A stretch of 64,000 nucleotides of DNA from Eubacteriaceae bacterium ES3 (GCA_030586155.1 CP130741.1:2226680-2290679); one strand, 5' to 3'. Shown: positions 45,250 to 54,962, numbered from the stretch's first letter. Program-made: numbers and translations. The notes: generated by a model from the letters alone, not told the origin.

Positions 45250-46641
45250 ATGTCTAAAAAAATGTGGGGAGGTCGGTTTTCTAAAAGCACCGACCTTTTA
45301 ACAGACGACTTTAATTCGTCTATTTCATTCGATCAGCGGTTATATAAACAGGATATTCAGGGCAGCATCGCTCACGCTCAAATGCTTGGACAGCAGGGAA
45401 TTATCCCTGCCGACGAGGCTGAGATCATCGTAAAAACTTTAAAAGACATTCTGTCTGACATTGAAGCCGGGCAAATTGAATTCTCAATTGCTATGGAAGA
45501 TATTCATATGAATATTGAGTCGATTTTGACCGAACGAATCGGTGATATCGGAAAAAAACTTCATACCGGTCGTAGCCGAAACGACCAGGTCGCAACCGAT
45601 ATGCGCCTTTTTGTCAAAGAAATCGCCGGTGAATCAGCAACTCTGGTCAGAGATCTGATTCAGACGCTTTTAAATCTGTCTGAAACCCATACTCAAACGA
45701 TCATGCCAGGATATACCCATCTACAAAGGGCTCAACCCATTACTTTTGCCCACCACCTGATGGCTTATACAGAAATGTTCAAACGTGATATTATCCGGTT
45801 TAAACAAGTCATAGAAATGGCTGATGTTCTCCCCCTGGGTTCAGCAGCAATGGCAACCACCACTTATCCGCTTGATCGCGAAATGGTTGCAAAGACACTG
45901 GATTTCTCGGCTATCAGTTTAAACAGTCTGGATGCAGTGGCCGATCGGGATTTCTGCATTGATTTTCTGGAAGCCGCTTCAGTTCTGATGATGCATTTAA
46001 GCCGTTTCTCTGAAGAAATTATTCTCTGGTGCAGCAGTGAATTTGGTTTCATTACCCTGGATGACGCCTTCAGCACCGGTTCCAGCATTATGCCGCAAAA
46101 GAAAAACCCCGATATTGCTGAACTGGTTCGCGGTAAAACCGGTCGCGTTTATGGTGATCTGATGGGACTTTTAACTACCATGAAAGGCATCCCCCTGGCA
46201 TATAACAAAGATATGCAGGAAGACAAGGAACCGGTCTTTGATGCCTGGGATACCATTAAAATTTGTGTCATTACCTTTACTAAAATGATCGCTACCATCA
46301 AGGTCAATCACGAATCAATGAAAAAGGCGGCTGCCGGCGGTTTTACAAATGCAACTGACGCCGCAGATTGGCTGGTTAAACAGGGTGTTGCTTTTCGTGA
46401 TGCTCATGAGATTATCGGGAAACTGGTTTTCTATGCACTTGAAAACAACAAAAGCCTGGATGATCTGACACTTTTAGAATATCAGCAGATTTCACCAGTA
46501 TTTAACGAAACTATTTTTTCTGCAATTGATTTAAGCACTTGCGTCAATCAACGTAATCTCACTGGGGGTCCAGCTGAAGAACAAGTGAAAAAAGCGATAT
46601 CTCTTAATCGCAGTTGGCTGGCACAGTACTGCTGCCAATAA
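45250..46641 (+). CDS. argH: Argininosuccinate lyase
   Basis: 463 residues of the fumarase/aspartase superfamily. N-terminal MWGGRFSKSTD, DIHMNIESILTERIG, HTGRSRNDQVATDMRLF, MPGYTHLQRAQPITFAHH and the signature SSIMPQKKNPDIAELVRGK are all intact. It splits argininosuccinate to arginine and fumarate. The fumarate can be hydrated by the fumarase encoded at 35.1-36.5 kb. Last gene of the operon, followed by a strong terminator. Confidence 0.96.
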   Translation: MSKKMWGGRFSKSTDLLTDDFNSSISFDQRLYKQDIQGSIAHAQMLGQQGIIPADEAEIIVKTLKDILSDIEAGQIEFSIAMEDIHMNIESILTERIGDIGKKLHTGRSRNDQVATDMRLFVKEIAGESATLVRDLIQTLLNLSETHTQTIMPGYTHLQRAQPITFAHHLMAYTEMFKRDIIRFKQVIEMADVLPLGSAAMATTTYPLDREMVAKTLDFSAISLNSLDAVADRDFCIDFLEAASVLMMHLSRFSEEIILWCSSEFGFITLDDAFSTGSSIMPQKKNPDIAELVRGKTGRVYGDLMGLLTTMKGIPLAYNKDMQEDKEPVFDAWDTIKICVITFTKMIATIKVNHESMKKAAAGGFTNATDAADWLVKQGVAFRDAHEIIGKLVFYALENNKSLDDLTLLEYQQISPVFNETIFSAIDLSTCVNQRNLTGGPAEEQVKKAISLNRSWLAQYCCQ

Positions 46642-46675
46642 GTCCTTTAGTAACTGTAAGTCTTATGTCCTTATC

Positions 46676-46711
46676 AATAATGCGTTAATGCCTAATTAAC
46701 GCATTATTTTT
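46676..46711. terminator. argGH terminator
   Basis: Perfect 14-bp arms AATAATGCGTTAAT / ATTAACGCATTATT around a 5-base loop, then TTT; it can act in both directions. Confidence 0.85.
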
Positions 46712-46832
46712 AAATTCAGTACAATTATGTATCTTGAATTTTATACTAAATTGTGATAAGCTGAAATAAAACTTAAACGACAAGAAATTAAGGGATAATT
46801 TCCCTGACAGCAAATATAGAAGGAAGTGAAGT

Positions 46833-47495
46833 ATGGGGAAATATAAAGTCGGGATTGAAACAAAAGAAAAAATTTTTGAAACCTCAAAAAGTCTTTTTTA
46901 TGAGAAAGGTTATACCAATACGACCTGTGCCCAAATTGCTAAGAGTTCAAGCAGCAATGTCGGTCTGATTAATTATTATTTTGGTGCTAAAAGCGGTTTG
47001 GGAATAGAAGTCAACAATCAGCTGATGCGTGATTTCAAAGAAGCTATTCTAACCAAGCTTAATCAGGCAGGCATCGAAACGACGCTCCTTTTGCAGACCA
47101 CAGTTGAAATGCGTTTTTTAAACCAGGCACTGCGTCAGAATAAAAACTATGCCCGCTTTTATTTTAATTTACTGGAAGAAAATGTGATTTATAAACAGCA
47201 AAGTATCATGCTTGATTTCTATGATAATCTGGTTAAGAGCTGTTCCCTTGATCTGGAACCATATGAAATCGAATATATAACCTATGCCAATATGGGATCC
47301 ACCCAGGGTGTCAGCCTTGCTTACGATGCCGGCCTGATCGACTGTTCCCCCAGTGAATTTGTAAACATGAACATTCGGATGTGTTTATCCAATATGCACC
47401 TGGATGCTAAGCTGATTGATCAGACGGTTGAAGAATCTCTGGAAATCTCAAAAATCATCAACGTACAAATCGTCAAAAATTTCAAAGTTGAATAA
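46833..47495 (+). CDS. TetR-family transcriptional regulator
   Basis: 220 residues. The N-terminal HTH reads FYEKGYTNTTCAQIAKSSSSNVGLINYYFGAKSGL (about 20-55). The C-terminal ligand domain is not like any subgroup I can name. A single gene between terminators; the convergent EamA transporter is the only close neighbour and could be a target, but the two do not share a promoter region, so nothing in the sequence shows it. Confidence 0.87.
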   Translation: MGKYKVGIETKEKIFETSKSLFYEKGYTNTTCAQIAKSSSSNVGLINYYFGAKSGLGIEVNNQLMRDFKEAILTKLNQAGIETTLLLQTTVEMRFLNQALRQNKNYARFYFNLLEENVIYKQQSIMLDFYDNLVKSCSLDLEPYEIEYITYANMGSTQGVSLAYDAGLIDCSPSEFVNMNIRMCLSNMHLDAKLIDQTVEESLEISKIINVQIVKNFKVE

Positions 47496-47521
47496 ATGTA
47501 GAAACTAATATTTCTTAAGCT

Positions 47522-47556
47522 AAAAAAACCGGACAATTGTCCGGTTATTTTTTTTG
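47522..47556. terminator. Bidirectional terminator between the tetR-type gene and the EamA gene
   Basis: Palindromic stem AACCGGACAATTGTCCGGTT (47527-47546) flanked by seven A and eight T. It overlaps the stop codon of the EamA gene. Confidence 0.88.
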
Positions 47557-48393
47557 TGGCAGAGCTGAACGTAAGTTAACTGGAACCATCGCCCAGACAA
47601 TTCCTGACAGAATCAAAGCAAATCCCAGAAACGAAAGGGCCGATGGGACTTCTCCAACAAAAATCATCACAAAAATCGGATTTAGAATCGGCTCCAAAAG
47701 GGCTATCATTGAAGATTTAAGCGCCGAAACCCGTTTTACACCTTTTAAAAACACCAGATAGGCTACCCCAATCTGGAAAACGCCCAGATAGAGAAGAGCA
47801 ATCCAGCCAGGGATATTAATCGTATTAAAGGTAAACTGCCGATTAAAAAGCACAATACAGACAAAAGCCAAAACCAGATTATTTAAGCCTGTTACCGTTA
47901 CATCCGAATAGGAATATTCTTTATCCATATAATATTGGACAAAAGCGTAAGCAATCCCATTACTTAAAGCCAGCAGATCCCCGACCATATTCCCGCCGGT
48001 GGAATCAGAAAAAATAGTCACAATCCCAATTAGAATTAAAATTCTGGGCATTAGTTCCCGGCCTTCAATTTTCTTCCCCCGCAAAACATAGTAGGCATAC
48101 AACCATAAAGGGGCTGTGCATTGAAATATAATCGCGTTTGCCGCTGTAGTCATTTTGGTTGTCAGGACAAATACAATACTTAAAAAAGAATATGCCAGGG
48201 CCAGGATGATGGCATTACTACTTATTTTTAATTTTTTCCACTGCATAAAGGGCATAAACATCAAACAGGCAATAATCGCTCGAACAAAGGTAATGGTCGT
48301 TGCACTGGTATCAATGAGTTTAATAAAAAAACCACCAGTAGAAAAGAGTATCATAGCCAGTGCTACCAGAAAAATTCCTTTTTCTTCTTTCAT
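47545..48393 (-). CDS. EamA/DMT-family transporter
   Basis: 282 residues with about ten membrane helices in two EamA repeats (about 5-135 and 145-275). Typical features are the N-terminal GIFLVALAMILFSTGGFFIKLI and the second-repeat close ALLEPILNPIFVMIFVGEVPSALSFLGFALILSGIV. The family exports amino acids, nucleosides or other metabolites; this substrate is unknown. Single gene, convergent with the TetR-type gene and divergent from yifB. Confidence 0.88.
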   Translation of the reverse strand: MKEEKGIFLVALAMILFSTGGFFIKLIDTSATTITFVRAIIACLMFMPFMQWKKLKISSNAIILALAYSFLSIVFVLTTKMTTAANAIIFQCTAPLWLYAYYVLRGKKIEGRELMPRILILIGIVTIFSDSTGGNMVGDLLALSNGIAYAFVQYYMDKEYSYSDVTVTGLNNLVLAFVCIVLFNRQFTFNTINIPGWIALLYLGVFQIGVAYLVFLKGVKRVSALKSSMIALLEPILNPIFVMIFVGEVPSALSFLGFALILSGIVWAMVPVNLRSALPQKK

Positions 48394-48483
48394 CTATTTC
48401 TCCAAATAAAAATTTTCTCTGTTCCAAACAGAACTTTTAGCATATAATTTTAATAATTATACTTATAAATCTGGGAGGGCATC

Positions 48484-50013
48484 ATGTTATCAAAAATATT
48501 CAGCTGTGGACTTATGGGCATTGACGGGTTCCCCGTCACCGTTGAAATCGATATCTCACGGGGACTCCCCGGTTTTTCACTTGTCGGTTTGCCCGATGCC
48601 GGAATTCGCGAAGCCAAGGATAGGGTTTTTTCGGCGATAAAAAATTCCGGCTTCCAATATCCCATGGAGCGTATCACCATTAACCTGGCGCCCGCAGACC
48701 TAAAAAAAGAAGGTTCTGCCTATGATTTGCCTATCGCCCTAGGGATTCTTTGTGCCTCCGGTCAACTGGAAACTGATTTGCTTAACGATTGTATGATTAT
48801 TGGTGAACTTTCTCTAAGCGGTGAAATTCACCAGGTCAACGGAGTTCTGCCAATGATTTTGGCTGCCAAAAAAAATGGTTTTAAAAGCGTTTTGGTCCCA
48901 GAAAAAAACCGCTATGAAGCAGCTGTTGTCCATGACATTGATGTTTATCCGATGCCAAATCTTTGTGACTGCGTCGATTTTCTAAAAGGCGAACTGCTGC
49001 CAGATTCCTTCTCTTTAAATGTTCAGACCCTTCTCAATCAGCAAAATGGCGATTATAGTACTGATTTTTGTGATATCCGCGGTCAGGAACAGGCCAAGCG
49101 AGCCCTTGAAATTGCTGCTGCCGGTTCCCATAACGTCATGATGTCAGGGGCTCCTGGAGCTGGAAAAACTATGCTGGCCAAAGCCTTTCCCGGGATTCTT
49201 CCCGATCTGACCCTGGATGAAGCTCTGGAAATCACAAAAATCCATAGCATTTCCGGTCTTTTAAATAGTCAGGCCCTGATCTGCAAGCGCCCTTTTCGTG
49301 CTCCCCACCATACCATTTCCACGTCATCGCTGGTTGGCGGCGGACGGATCCCCAAACCAGGCGAAGTTTCACTGGCCCATTTGGGGGTTTTATTTCTAGA
49401 CGAATTGCCGGAATTTAAAAAGTCTGCTTTAGAAGTATTAAGACAACCCATCGAAGATGAATCCGTTTCGATTTCCCGGGTTCATGCCTCGTTGACCTTC
49501 CCGGCTAAATTTACGCTGATTGCCTCGCTCAATCCCTGTCCTTGCGGTTATCTTACTGATCCCCATCACCAGTGCACCTGCACACCGGCCCAGGTCAGGT
49601 CCTATCAGGGTAAAATTTCCGGGCCTTTGATGGATCGGATGGATATTTTTATCCATATCCCTTCCTCAACCTATGAAGAAATTCAGACCCGCCCCAAAGG
49701 TGAAAGCTCTAAAACCATTAAAGAACGCGTTGACCAGGCTCGAATGATACAGAATAATCGCTACCAGAACTCCGGAATTTTCTTTAATTCACAATTGACC
49801 CCAAAGCTGCTTGAGAAGCACTGTGCATTGGGAAAAATGGAGCAGAGCATGATGGAGAAATGTTATCAGAAAATGAAACTAAGCGCAAGGGGCTATCATC
49901 GTATTTTAAAACTTTCTCGAACTATTGCTGATCTTTCTAATTCAGATCATATTACCACTACTCACCTGGCAGAAGCTATTCAGTACCGGGATATGCAGAT
50001 ATTTACGCCTTGA
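48484..50013 (+). CDS. YifB/ComM-family Mg-chelatase-like AAA+ ATPase
   Basis: 509 residues. The N-terminal ChlI/Lon-protease-like domain (DISRGLPGFSLVGLPDAGIREAKDRVFSAIKNSG) leads to the AAA+ core with Walker A SGAPGAGKTM (about 220), Walker B LGVLFLDELPEF and a zinc-like CPCGYLTDPHHQCTC, and a C-terminal helical domain (SARGYHRILKLSRTIADL). ComM is a branch-migration helicase aiding integration of transformed DNA in Gram-negatives; a similar role with comEA here is possible but unproven. Usually next to dprA in clostridia, which is not the case here. Confidence 0.92.
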   Translation: MLSKIFSCGLMGIDGFPVTVEIDISRGLPGFSLVGLPDAGIREAKDRVFSAIKNSGFQYPMERITINLAPADLKKEGSAYDLPIALGILCASGQLETDLLNDCMIIGELSLSGEIHQVNGVLPMILAAKKNGFKSVLVPEKNRYEAAVVHDIDVYPMPNLCDCVDFLKGELLPDSFSLNVQTLLNQQNGDYSTDFCDIRGQEQAKRALEIAAAGSHNVMMSGAPGAGKTMLAKAFPGILPDLTLDEALEITKIHSISGLLNSQALICKRPFRAPHHTISTSSLVGGGRIPKPGEVSLAHLGVLFLDELPEFKKSALEVLRQPIEDESVSISRVHASLTFPAKFTLIASLNPCPCGYLTDPHHQCTCTPAQVRSYQGKISGPLMDRMDIFIHIPSSTYEEIQTRPKGESSKTIKERVDQARMIQNNRYQNSGIFFNSQLTPKLLEKHCALGKMEQSMMEKCYQKMKLSARGYHRILKLSRTIADLSNSDHITTTHLAEAIQYRDMQIFTP

Positions 50014-50061
50014 TTGTTTCATTCACAAAAAAAGTCTGCTCCTTGGTTTCAGCGCACAGAC

Positions 50062-50100
50062 AAACCCGATTACAGAACAGAAAATCTGTAATCGGGTTTT
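50062..50100. terminator. Terminator between yifB and glpK
   Basis: Arms AAACCCGATTACAGA (50062-50075) and TCTGTAATCGGGTTTT (50085-50100), perfect 14-15 bp stem, T run on both strands. Shared by the convergent genes. Confidence 0.85.
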
Positions 50101-50209
50101 AGTATTGACTAAAAAAGAATGATGGGAATTTTCGCTTGGTTTGCTCTCTTCCGTATATTTATAATGTAGTTCCATGCATCTTTAAGTAGCATGAATGTTT
50201 AAACATTAC

Positions 50210-51697
50210 TTATACATTCCAATTCATCGAGCGCTTAATCGCTTCTTTCCAGCCACTATAGGCTCTGGTTCTTTTTTCTTCTGATATTTCCGGTTGAAAG
50301 CTGGCATCAATTGTCAAGGCTGTATCAAAATCTTCTTCCTTCCAAAGACCAATAAATAAACCCGCCATTTCAGCTGCTCCCAAACTGGTTGCTTCAACCG
50401 AGAAAGGCCGATCCACCTGGACATTCATCATATCTGCCATAATCTGCGCCAGTAAATTGTTTTTTGATGCACCACCATCGATTCGCACAGTTTTCATTGT
50501 GATGCCCGCTTCATTACTGACAACATCCATAATATCTTTTAGTCTGAATGCAATCCCCTCCAATGTTGCTCTGACCAGATGCGCTTTTGTAGCTCCCCGG
50601 GTTATTCCTAAAATAGTACCTCTGGCGTAAGGATCATGATAAGGGGCGCTCAGTCCAGCCAACGCAGGAACAAAATATACCCCGTTGGTATCTTCAACAG
50701 ACCGGGCTAGAGCTTCTGTCTCGCTGGAGGCGGCAATGATTCCAAGTCCATCCCTTAACCACTGGATTGATGATCCGGTAACCGCTTCATAGCCTTCAAG
50801 CGCATAATACATCTCATCTCCAATTTTCCAGGCAATCACAGTATTCAGTCCTTCATCTGAAATAACACATTCTTTTCCGACATTAATATCCAGAAAAGAT
50901 CCTGTCCCATTGGTGATTTTACCGGTTCCGGAAGTACGGCATCCCTGTGCATATAAAGCCGCATGCTGATCTGCAATGTCTCCAGTAATAGGAATTTCTG
51001 CTCCAAAAATGTCTTTTGTCGTTTTACCGTAATCGCCGGAGTCAGCAAGAATCTCCGGATAAATTTTGGTATCAATTCCCAAGAAGGTTAAGAATTCTTC
51101 ATACCATTTTCCAGTTTTTAAATCAAGACTTCCCATTACAGAAGCATTTGAATAGCTGACCGCATGTTTCTGGCCACCGGTTAATTTCCAGATCAGCCAT
51201 GTATCAATCGTCCCAAAGAGGACTTCGTCCTTTTCGATTTTTTCTTTGATCCCCGGAACATTTTCAAGATACCAATTAAGCATTAAAGACGAATAAACAG
51301 GAGCCACTGTCCAGCCTGTCGTTTTTCTCGCCTTTTCACCCCATTCACCGGCATTTAATTCCTGGCAGAAATCAGCCGTTCGGTTATCCTGCCAGACAAT
51401 CGCATTATAAAGCGGCTCGCCAGTTGATTTATCCCACAACAAACAGGTTGCGCGCTGGTTGGTAATTCCTAAGCAGGCAATTTCTTCCGGAGAAATCATT
51501 GCCTCACCAATCGCTTTTTTACACATCTTAATACTTTTATCATAAATTTCAACGGCATCATGCTCGACCTTATCTTCACTTGGCGTATATTGTGTGAATT
51601 CTTCATAACTTTGAGCTACGATTTGTAATTTCTGATTGAAAATCAAAGCCCTGGTTCCAGTTGTTCCTTCATCAATAACAAGTACATATTTTCCCAT
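50210..51697 (-). CDS. glpK: Glycerol kinase
   Basis: 495 residues, normal GlpK length. FGGY motifs: LVIDEGTTGTRALIF, ITNQRATCLLWD, ADQHAALYAQGC, NGTGSFLDINVG, and IDGGASKNNLLAQIMADMMNVQV. Some residues near the phosphoryl loop differ from textbook GlpK (TRALIF in place of SRAIVF), but the overall pattern fits glycerol kinase better than other FGGY kinases. It has its own promoter with a cre-like site. Neither glpF nor glpD is adjacent; a methyltransferase cluster lies upstream on the same strand. Confidence 0.88.
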   Translation of the reverse strand: MGKYVLVIDEGTTGTRALIFNQKLQIVAQSYEEFTQYTPSEDKVEHDAVEIYDKSIKMCKKAIGEAMISPEEIACLGITNQRATCLLWDKSTGEPLYNAIVWQDNRTADFCQELNAGEWGEKARKTTGWTVAPVYSSLMLNWYLENVPGIKEKIEKDEVLFGTIDTWLIWKLTGGQKHAVSYSNASVMGSLDLKTGKWYEEFLTFLGIDTKIYPEILADSGDYGKTTKDIFGAEIPITGDIADQHAALYAQGCRTSGTGKITNGTGSFLDINVGKECVISDEGLNTVIAWKIGDEMYYALEGYEAVTGSSIQWLRDGLGIIAASSETEALARSVEDTNGVYFVPALAGLSAPYHDPYARGTILGITRGATKAHLVRATLEGIAFRLKDIMDVVSNEAGITMKTVRIDGGASKNNLLAQIMADMMNVQVDRPFSVEATSLGAAEMAGLFIGLWKEEDFDTALTIDASFQPEISEEKRTRAYSGWKEAIKRSMNWNV

Positions 51698-51712
51698 TTT
51701 TTACTCCTTTAA

Positions 51713-51754
51713 ATTATAAATTCTTTTAATCAAATATTCAATATAACGTTTACA
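51713..51754 (-). promoter_or_regulatory. glpK promoter with adjoining cre-like operator
   Basis: TTGAAT (51741-51736), 17 bases, TATAAT (51718-51713) on the minus strand. Directly upstream TGTAAACGTTATAT (51754-51741) matches 12 of 14 positions of the CcpA cre consensus and touches the -35 box. Catabolite repression of glycerol use is therefore plausible. The rest of the 237-base gap to the methyltransferase gene is AT-rich and featureless. Confidence 0.55.
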
Positions 51755-51934
51755 TTCTTTGTGAAAAATGTGGATTCGATTTTAAATCAGTCCCTGCAGT
51801 TGCCTTAGAATAAAAACTGAATCTCAAAACTGCAAAATAGGGTATACAATTTATCTGTGGAAGTTACCGTGTTGCTCACTTTTAAATTACTCCAAGACAA
51901 CTTCAGAGACTGACAATTATTTTTATTGAGGAAA

Positions 51935-52741
51935 CTATTTCTTTTTGGTGCCAATGATCCCGGCTCGAAAAGCCTTGCTGTATTTTCGGCAATTTCGGTC
52001 TTTACCGAGTAAAGCATAGGTCGCATAAATGGTTCCCATCATATCTTTGTTGGTCGGATCCATAACGGCAGAGTCCATTCCAGCTTGTATCGCAAGCGCC
52101 ATAAAGGTCTTGTTGACCAGCGCTCGTCCAGGCAATCCAAATGAAATATTGCTTAATCCTGAAGTAATGTGGATGTCTGGGTACAATGCCCTGATTTGTT
52201 CAATTTCATTTGTGAAATTTGTAAATGAATCATTTTTCGTTGCCAAAGCAAGTAAACATGGATCGATATGAATTCGCTCTGTAGTCACCCCATATTTCGA
52301 TGCTTTTTCAACCATTTGTTTGGTTATTCTTATCTTTGTGTCAACGTCTCGCGGGATTCCATTATCATCACAGGTCAACCCCACAACCTCCCAGGTATTT
52401 CCTGACAGTAAGGGCAAAAGTACTTCGCATTTATCCCCTTCCCCTGAAATTGAATTGAGCAAACCAGGACGTCTAGCATCTTTAAAAACGGCTTCTATGA
52501 CTCTGGGGTTAGGACTGTCAATACAAAGCGGTGTGTCTGTAACATCCTGCACCACATTCATCAGCCATTTTAAAGCGTCGATCTCAAGTTCCGGTGATGT
52601 GCTGGCACAAACATCAATATAATCAGCGCCCGCTTCAGCTTGCATGATTGCCCTTTTGGCAATAAATTCTTCATCTCTTTTTTCAATGGCTTCTTTGACA
52701 ACTGGAATCGTACCATTGATTTTTTCTCCAATTATTATCAT
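51935..52741 (-). CDS. Methyltetrahydrofolate:corrinoid methyltransferase (MtvA/AcsE type)
   Basis: 268 residues of the pterin-binding TIM-barrel family. IIGEKINGTI, AEAGADYIDVCAS (Asp for pterin), PLCIDSPNP, LLNSISGE and ITSGLSNISFGLPGR are as in the AcsE/MtvA group. It moves the methyl group from methyl-cobalamin protein to tetrahydrofolate (or back) in methyl uptake by acetogens. The partner corrinoid protein and the substrate-specific methyltransferase are encoded directly upstream, making a three-component methyl transfer system. The 84 bases to the corrinoid gene hold no convincing gene. Confidence 0.92.
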   Translation of the reverse strand: MIIIGEKINGTIPVVKEAIEKRDEEFIAKRAIMQAEAGADYIDVCASTSPELEIDALKWLMNVVQDVTDTPLCIDSPNPRVIEAVFKDARRPGLLNSISGEGDKCEVLLPLLSGNTWEVVGLTCDDNGIPRDVDTKIRITKQMVEKASKYGVTTERIHIDPCLLALATKNDSFTNFTNEIEQIRALYPDIHITSGLSNISFGLPGRALVNKTFMALAIQAGMDSAVMDPTNKDMMGTIYATYALLGKDRNCRKYSKAFRAGIIGTKKK

Positions 52742-52825
52742 GCCTACTCCTTAGAAGGATGCTGCAAGACTTCATCGTTTACAATAAATTCCACAACAAC
52801 CGTAATAATATTATATCCAAGCAGC

Positions 52826-53461
52826 TTATTTATTTTCACATATTTTGACAGCCAGTGCTGCCGCCCCGCCAGCATCTTTTGCAAATGCATCGCAGCCGGT
52901 TTTGTCGCAAAAATCCTGAGTAATTGGTGCGCCACCGATCATAATTTTTACATTATCACGAATTCCGGCATCAATAAAAGCTTTAACAACTTTTGGCGTT
53001 TCCGGCATGGTCGTAGTCAGCAGGATTGAACAGGCGACGATATCTGCATCATGTTTAATGGCTGCTTCAACAAATTTCTCAGCCGGTACATCGATACCGA
53101 TATCGATAACTTTGAGTCCGCGACCTTCAAGCATCATGCCAACCAGGTTTTTACCGATGTCATGCATATCACCCTGAACACTGCCAAGGATAACGGTTCC
53201 CAGTGATTTTGAATCTTGGTCTGTTAACAATGGTTTTAAAACCTTTGAACCTTCCATCATGGCATGACAGGAGCAAAGTACTTCAGGAATATATAACTCA
53301 TCGCGACTGAATTCTTCGCCGACGACAGCCATCCCTTCCATCATGGCATCCAGCACTTCCTGAGCGCTGCATCCAGCATCTATGGCTTCTTGGACTAAGG
53401 CAGGCATTGCAAATTCATCCCCATCATAAAGGGTGTCTGATATCTTTTTTAAGATTTCCAT
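52826..53461 (-). CDS. Corrinoid protein (B12-binding methyl carrier)
   Basis: 211 residues. Helical cap domain (1-85, with FAMPALVQEAIDAGCSAQEVLDAM) and B12-binding Rossmann domain holding the DxHxxG motif as GDMHDIGKNLVG (His100), then LLTTTMPETPKVV and IGGAPITQDFC. The cobalamin is bound base-off with His as lower ligand; the protein shuttles methyl groups between the two methyltransferases of this operon. Both neighbours are on the same strand, 21 bases from the upstream gene. Confidence 0.95.
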   Translation of the reverse strand: MEILKKISDTLYDGDEFAMPALVQEAIDAGCSAQEVLDAMMEGMAVVGEEFSRDELYIPEVLCSCHAMMEGSKVLKPLLTDQDSKSLGTVILGSVQGDMHDIGKNLVGMMLEGRGLKVIDIGIDVPAEKFVEAAIKHDADIVACSILLTTTMPETPKVVKAFIDAGIRDNVKIMIGGAPITQDFCDKTGCDAFAKDAGGAAALAVKICENK

Positions 53462-53482
53462 TTTGTTCTCCGTTTCTAAATT

Positions 53483-54634
53483 TCAATCCAAATTAATGGG
53501 ATACTTTCCGAATTTATGGGCACAATCTATCATGTGAATCAGGTTCTCGGCGCTGACATCCCCCTGGACATTATGCGCTGGTGATAGTAAATATCCGCCG
53601 CCAGGTGCCAATGCCTTAATCGCTTCATGCACTTCGTAGGTAATTTCTTCTTTCGTTCCGAAAGGCAAGATATTTTGAATATCAATATTGCCATGAAATA
53701 CAATATCATCGCCAAACTCTTTCTTTAATTCATATCGATTCATATTGGCAGCAGCAGGCTGAACAGGATCGAGTACATCTACTCCACATTCAACCAGGTC
53801 AGCAATAAAAGGCTTAATAGCTCCACAGGAATGCAACATGATTTTCGCTTCCGGATTATATTGATGCAGGGTTTTCTTGGCATGTTCAAAATGTTCCTTT
53901 AAATGCGGTTTGACAACTTTTTTGAAAGTTCTAGGAGACATTAAAGGACGATCCTGCATGCCCAGATCTTCACCACTGAGTCTCAAAATGTCGACATATT
54001 TCCCAACTTCGGCCATAATGACTTCATTCGTCCTTTTTTGGATCTGACATATTTTGTCCATCAGCGCATGGGCGAATTCCTGGTTATTAATAATATCTCT
54101 ATACCACTGTTCATGACCGCGCATATAGGTTGCCAATTCAAATACAGCGCCGGCAAATTTTGCCAATATAGCCAGGTCGGTGGTTTCCCGAACTTCTTTC
54201 ATTTCTTCATTCAATCCGGCATACCTTAAAGGGTCTTCCGGATCAGGCCATTGATACGTTTCCAGATCTTCAATTGTAGCATTTGCCAGCGGCGGATTAA
54301 CCAGCTCAAAGTAGAAATGGCCGCCATCAATAGCTGTTTTTTTCCAGTAACATCCCCATTCGTCGGTGAAACTTCCATCGTCAAATTTTTTTGTATGTAC
54401 TGAGACCCCGGAACGTGGCGAAATATAATACATATCCAGTTCCAGCTTTTTGATCATTTCAATCGGCATCTGGACCTCGGTCCATCGTCCCATTCTCGGA
54501 CTGTCCGGTAAATAATCCATATTTAATACTTTTTTCATATCGCGGTATACATCAATGGTAAGTACCATATCGACTGGTACTCGATCAGGTTCCTGATGAT
54601 TGGCTGCTGCCATCACTCTTTCTCGTGAATTCAT
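53483..54634 (-). CDS. Uroporphyrinogen-decarboxylase-fold methyltransferase (methyltransferase I, MtvB-like)
   Basis: About 383 residues from ATG 54634 (GAGG five bases ahead; ATG 54664 has no ribosome site). The UroD fold includes NSRERVMAAANHQEPDRVPVD, GGHFYFELVNPPL, HYNPEAKIMLHSCGAIKPFIADLVECGVDVLDPVQPAA-type motif with the zinc-binding His-x-Cys, and FHGNIDIQNILPFG. Enzymes of this class demethylate methoxylated aromatics or other methyl donors and pass the methyl to a corrinoid protein. The donor is unknown. First gene of the methyltransferase operon under probable control of the DeoR-type regulator. True heme-pathway HemE is unlikely, given the partners. Confidence 0.88.
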   Translation of the reverse strand: MNSRERVMAAANHQEPDRVPVDMVLTIDVYRDMKKVLNMDYLPDSPRMGRWTEVQMPIEMIKKLELDMYYISPRSGVSVHTKKFDDGSFTDEWGCYWKKTAIDGGHFYFELVNPPLANATIEDLETYQWPDPEDPLRYAGLNEEMKEVRETTDLAILAKFAGAVFELATYMRGHEQWYRDIINNQEFAHALMDKICQIQKRTNEVIMAEVGKYVDILRLSGEDLGMQDRPLMSPRTFKKVVKPHLKEHFEHAKKTLHQYNPEAKIMLHSCGAIKPFIADLVECGVDVLDPVQPAAANMNRYELKKEFGDDIVFHGNIDIQNILPFGTKEEITYEVHEAIKALAPGGGYLLSPAHNVQGDVSAENLIHMIDCAHKFGKYPINLD

Positions 54635-54779
54635 TTTATCCTCGCTTTCTGAACAATAAAACATCTGAATTACCCGTGGCCACGAGTTATTTCGTAAATA
54701 TAAAGTATTTACTACTGATTACAACTACAATATACCATCATATTATCGTAATGTCAACAGTCGAATAGCAACTTTATAT

Positions 54780-54799
54780 CTACTTTATGATAATATTAT
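54780..54799 (-). promoter_or_regulatory. Candidate DeoR-regulator operator ahead of the methyltransferase operon
   Basis: CTACTTTATGATAATATTAT shares CTACTTTATGA with the site at 55782-55810 ahead of the regulator gene itself. Nearby AACTTTATA (54770) and AACTTTGTG (54803) are looser copies. The 328-base gap between the operon and the regulator holds this repeat cluster and the terminator of the regulator gene. Confidence 0.45.
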
Positions 54800-54920
54800 G
54801 GCAACTTTGTGTTCGATATTTGATAGTAAGATGTATTTATGAATAAATTCCACGATACCTCAGAGTTGTAAAATCGTATAATAATGTAATATACTAAAAT
54901 GATATTGATTTTAATTACAT

Positions 54921-54950
54921 AAAAAAAACGCTTCAAACAAAGAAGCGCTG
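54921..54950 (-). terminator. Terminator of the DeoR-type regulator gene
   Basis: On the minus strand CGCTTC-TTTGTTT-GAAGCG followed by eight T (arms 54947-54942 and 54934-54929). Confidence 0.75.
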
Positions 54951-54962
54951 TAAAAAAATTTT

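Noticed and set aside
52744-52935. Small minus-strand frame between the corrinoid and methyltransferase genes
   Set aside because: Mostly out-of-frame reading of the corrinoid gene end; only about 28 codons lie in the gap and no ribosome site precedes them.
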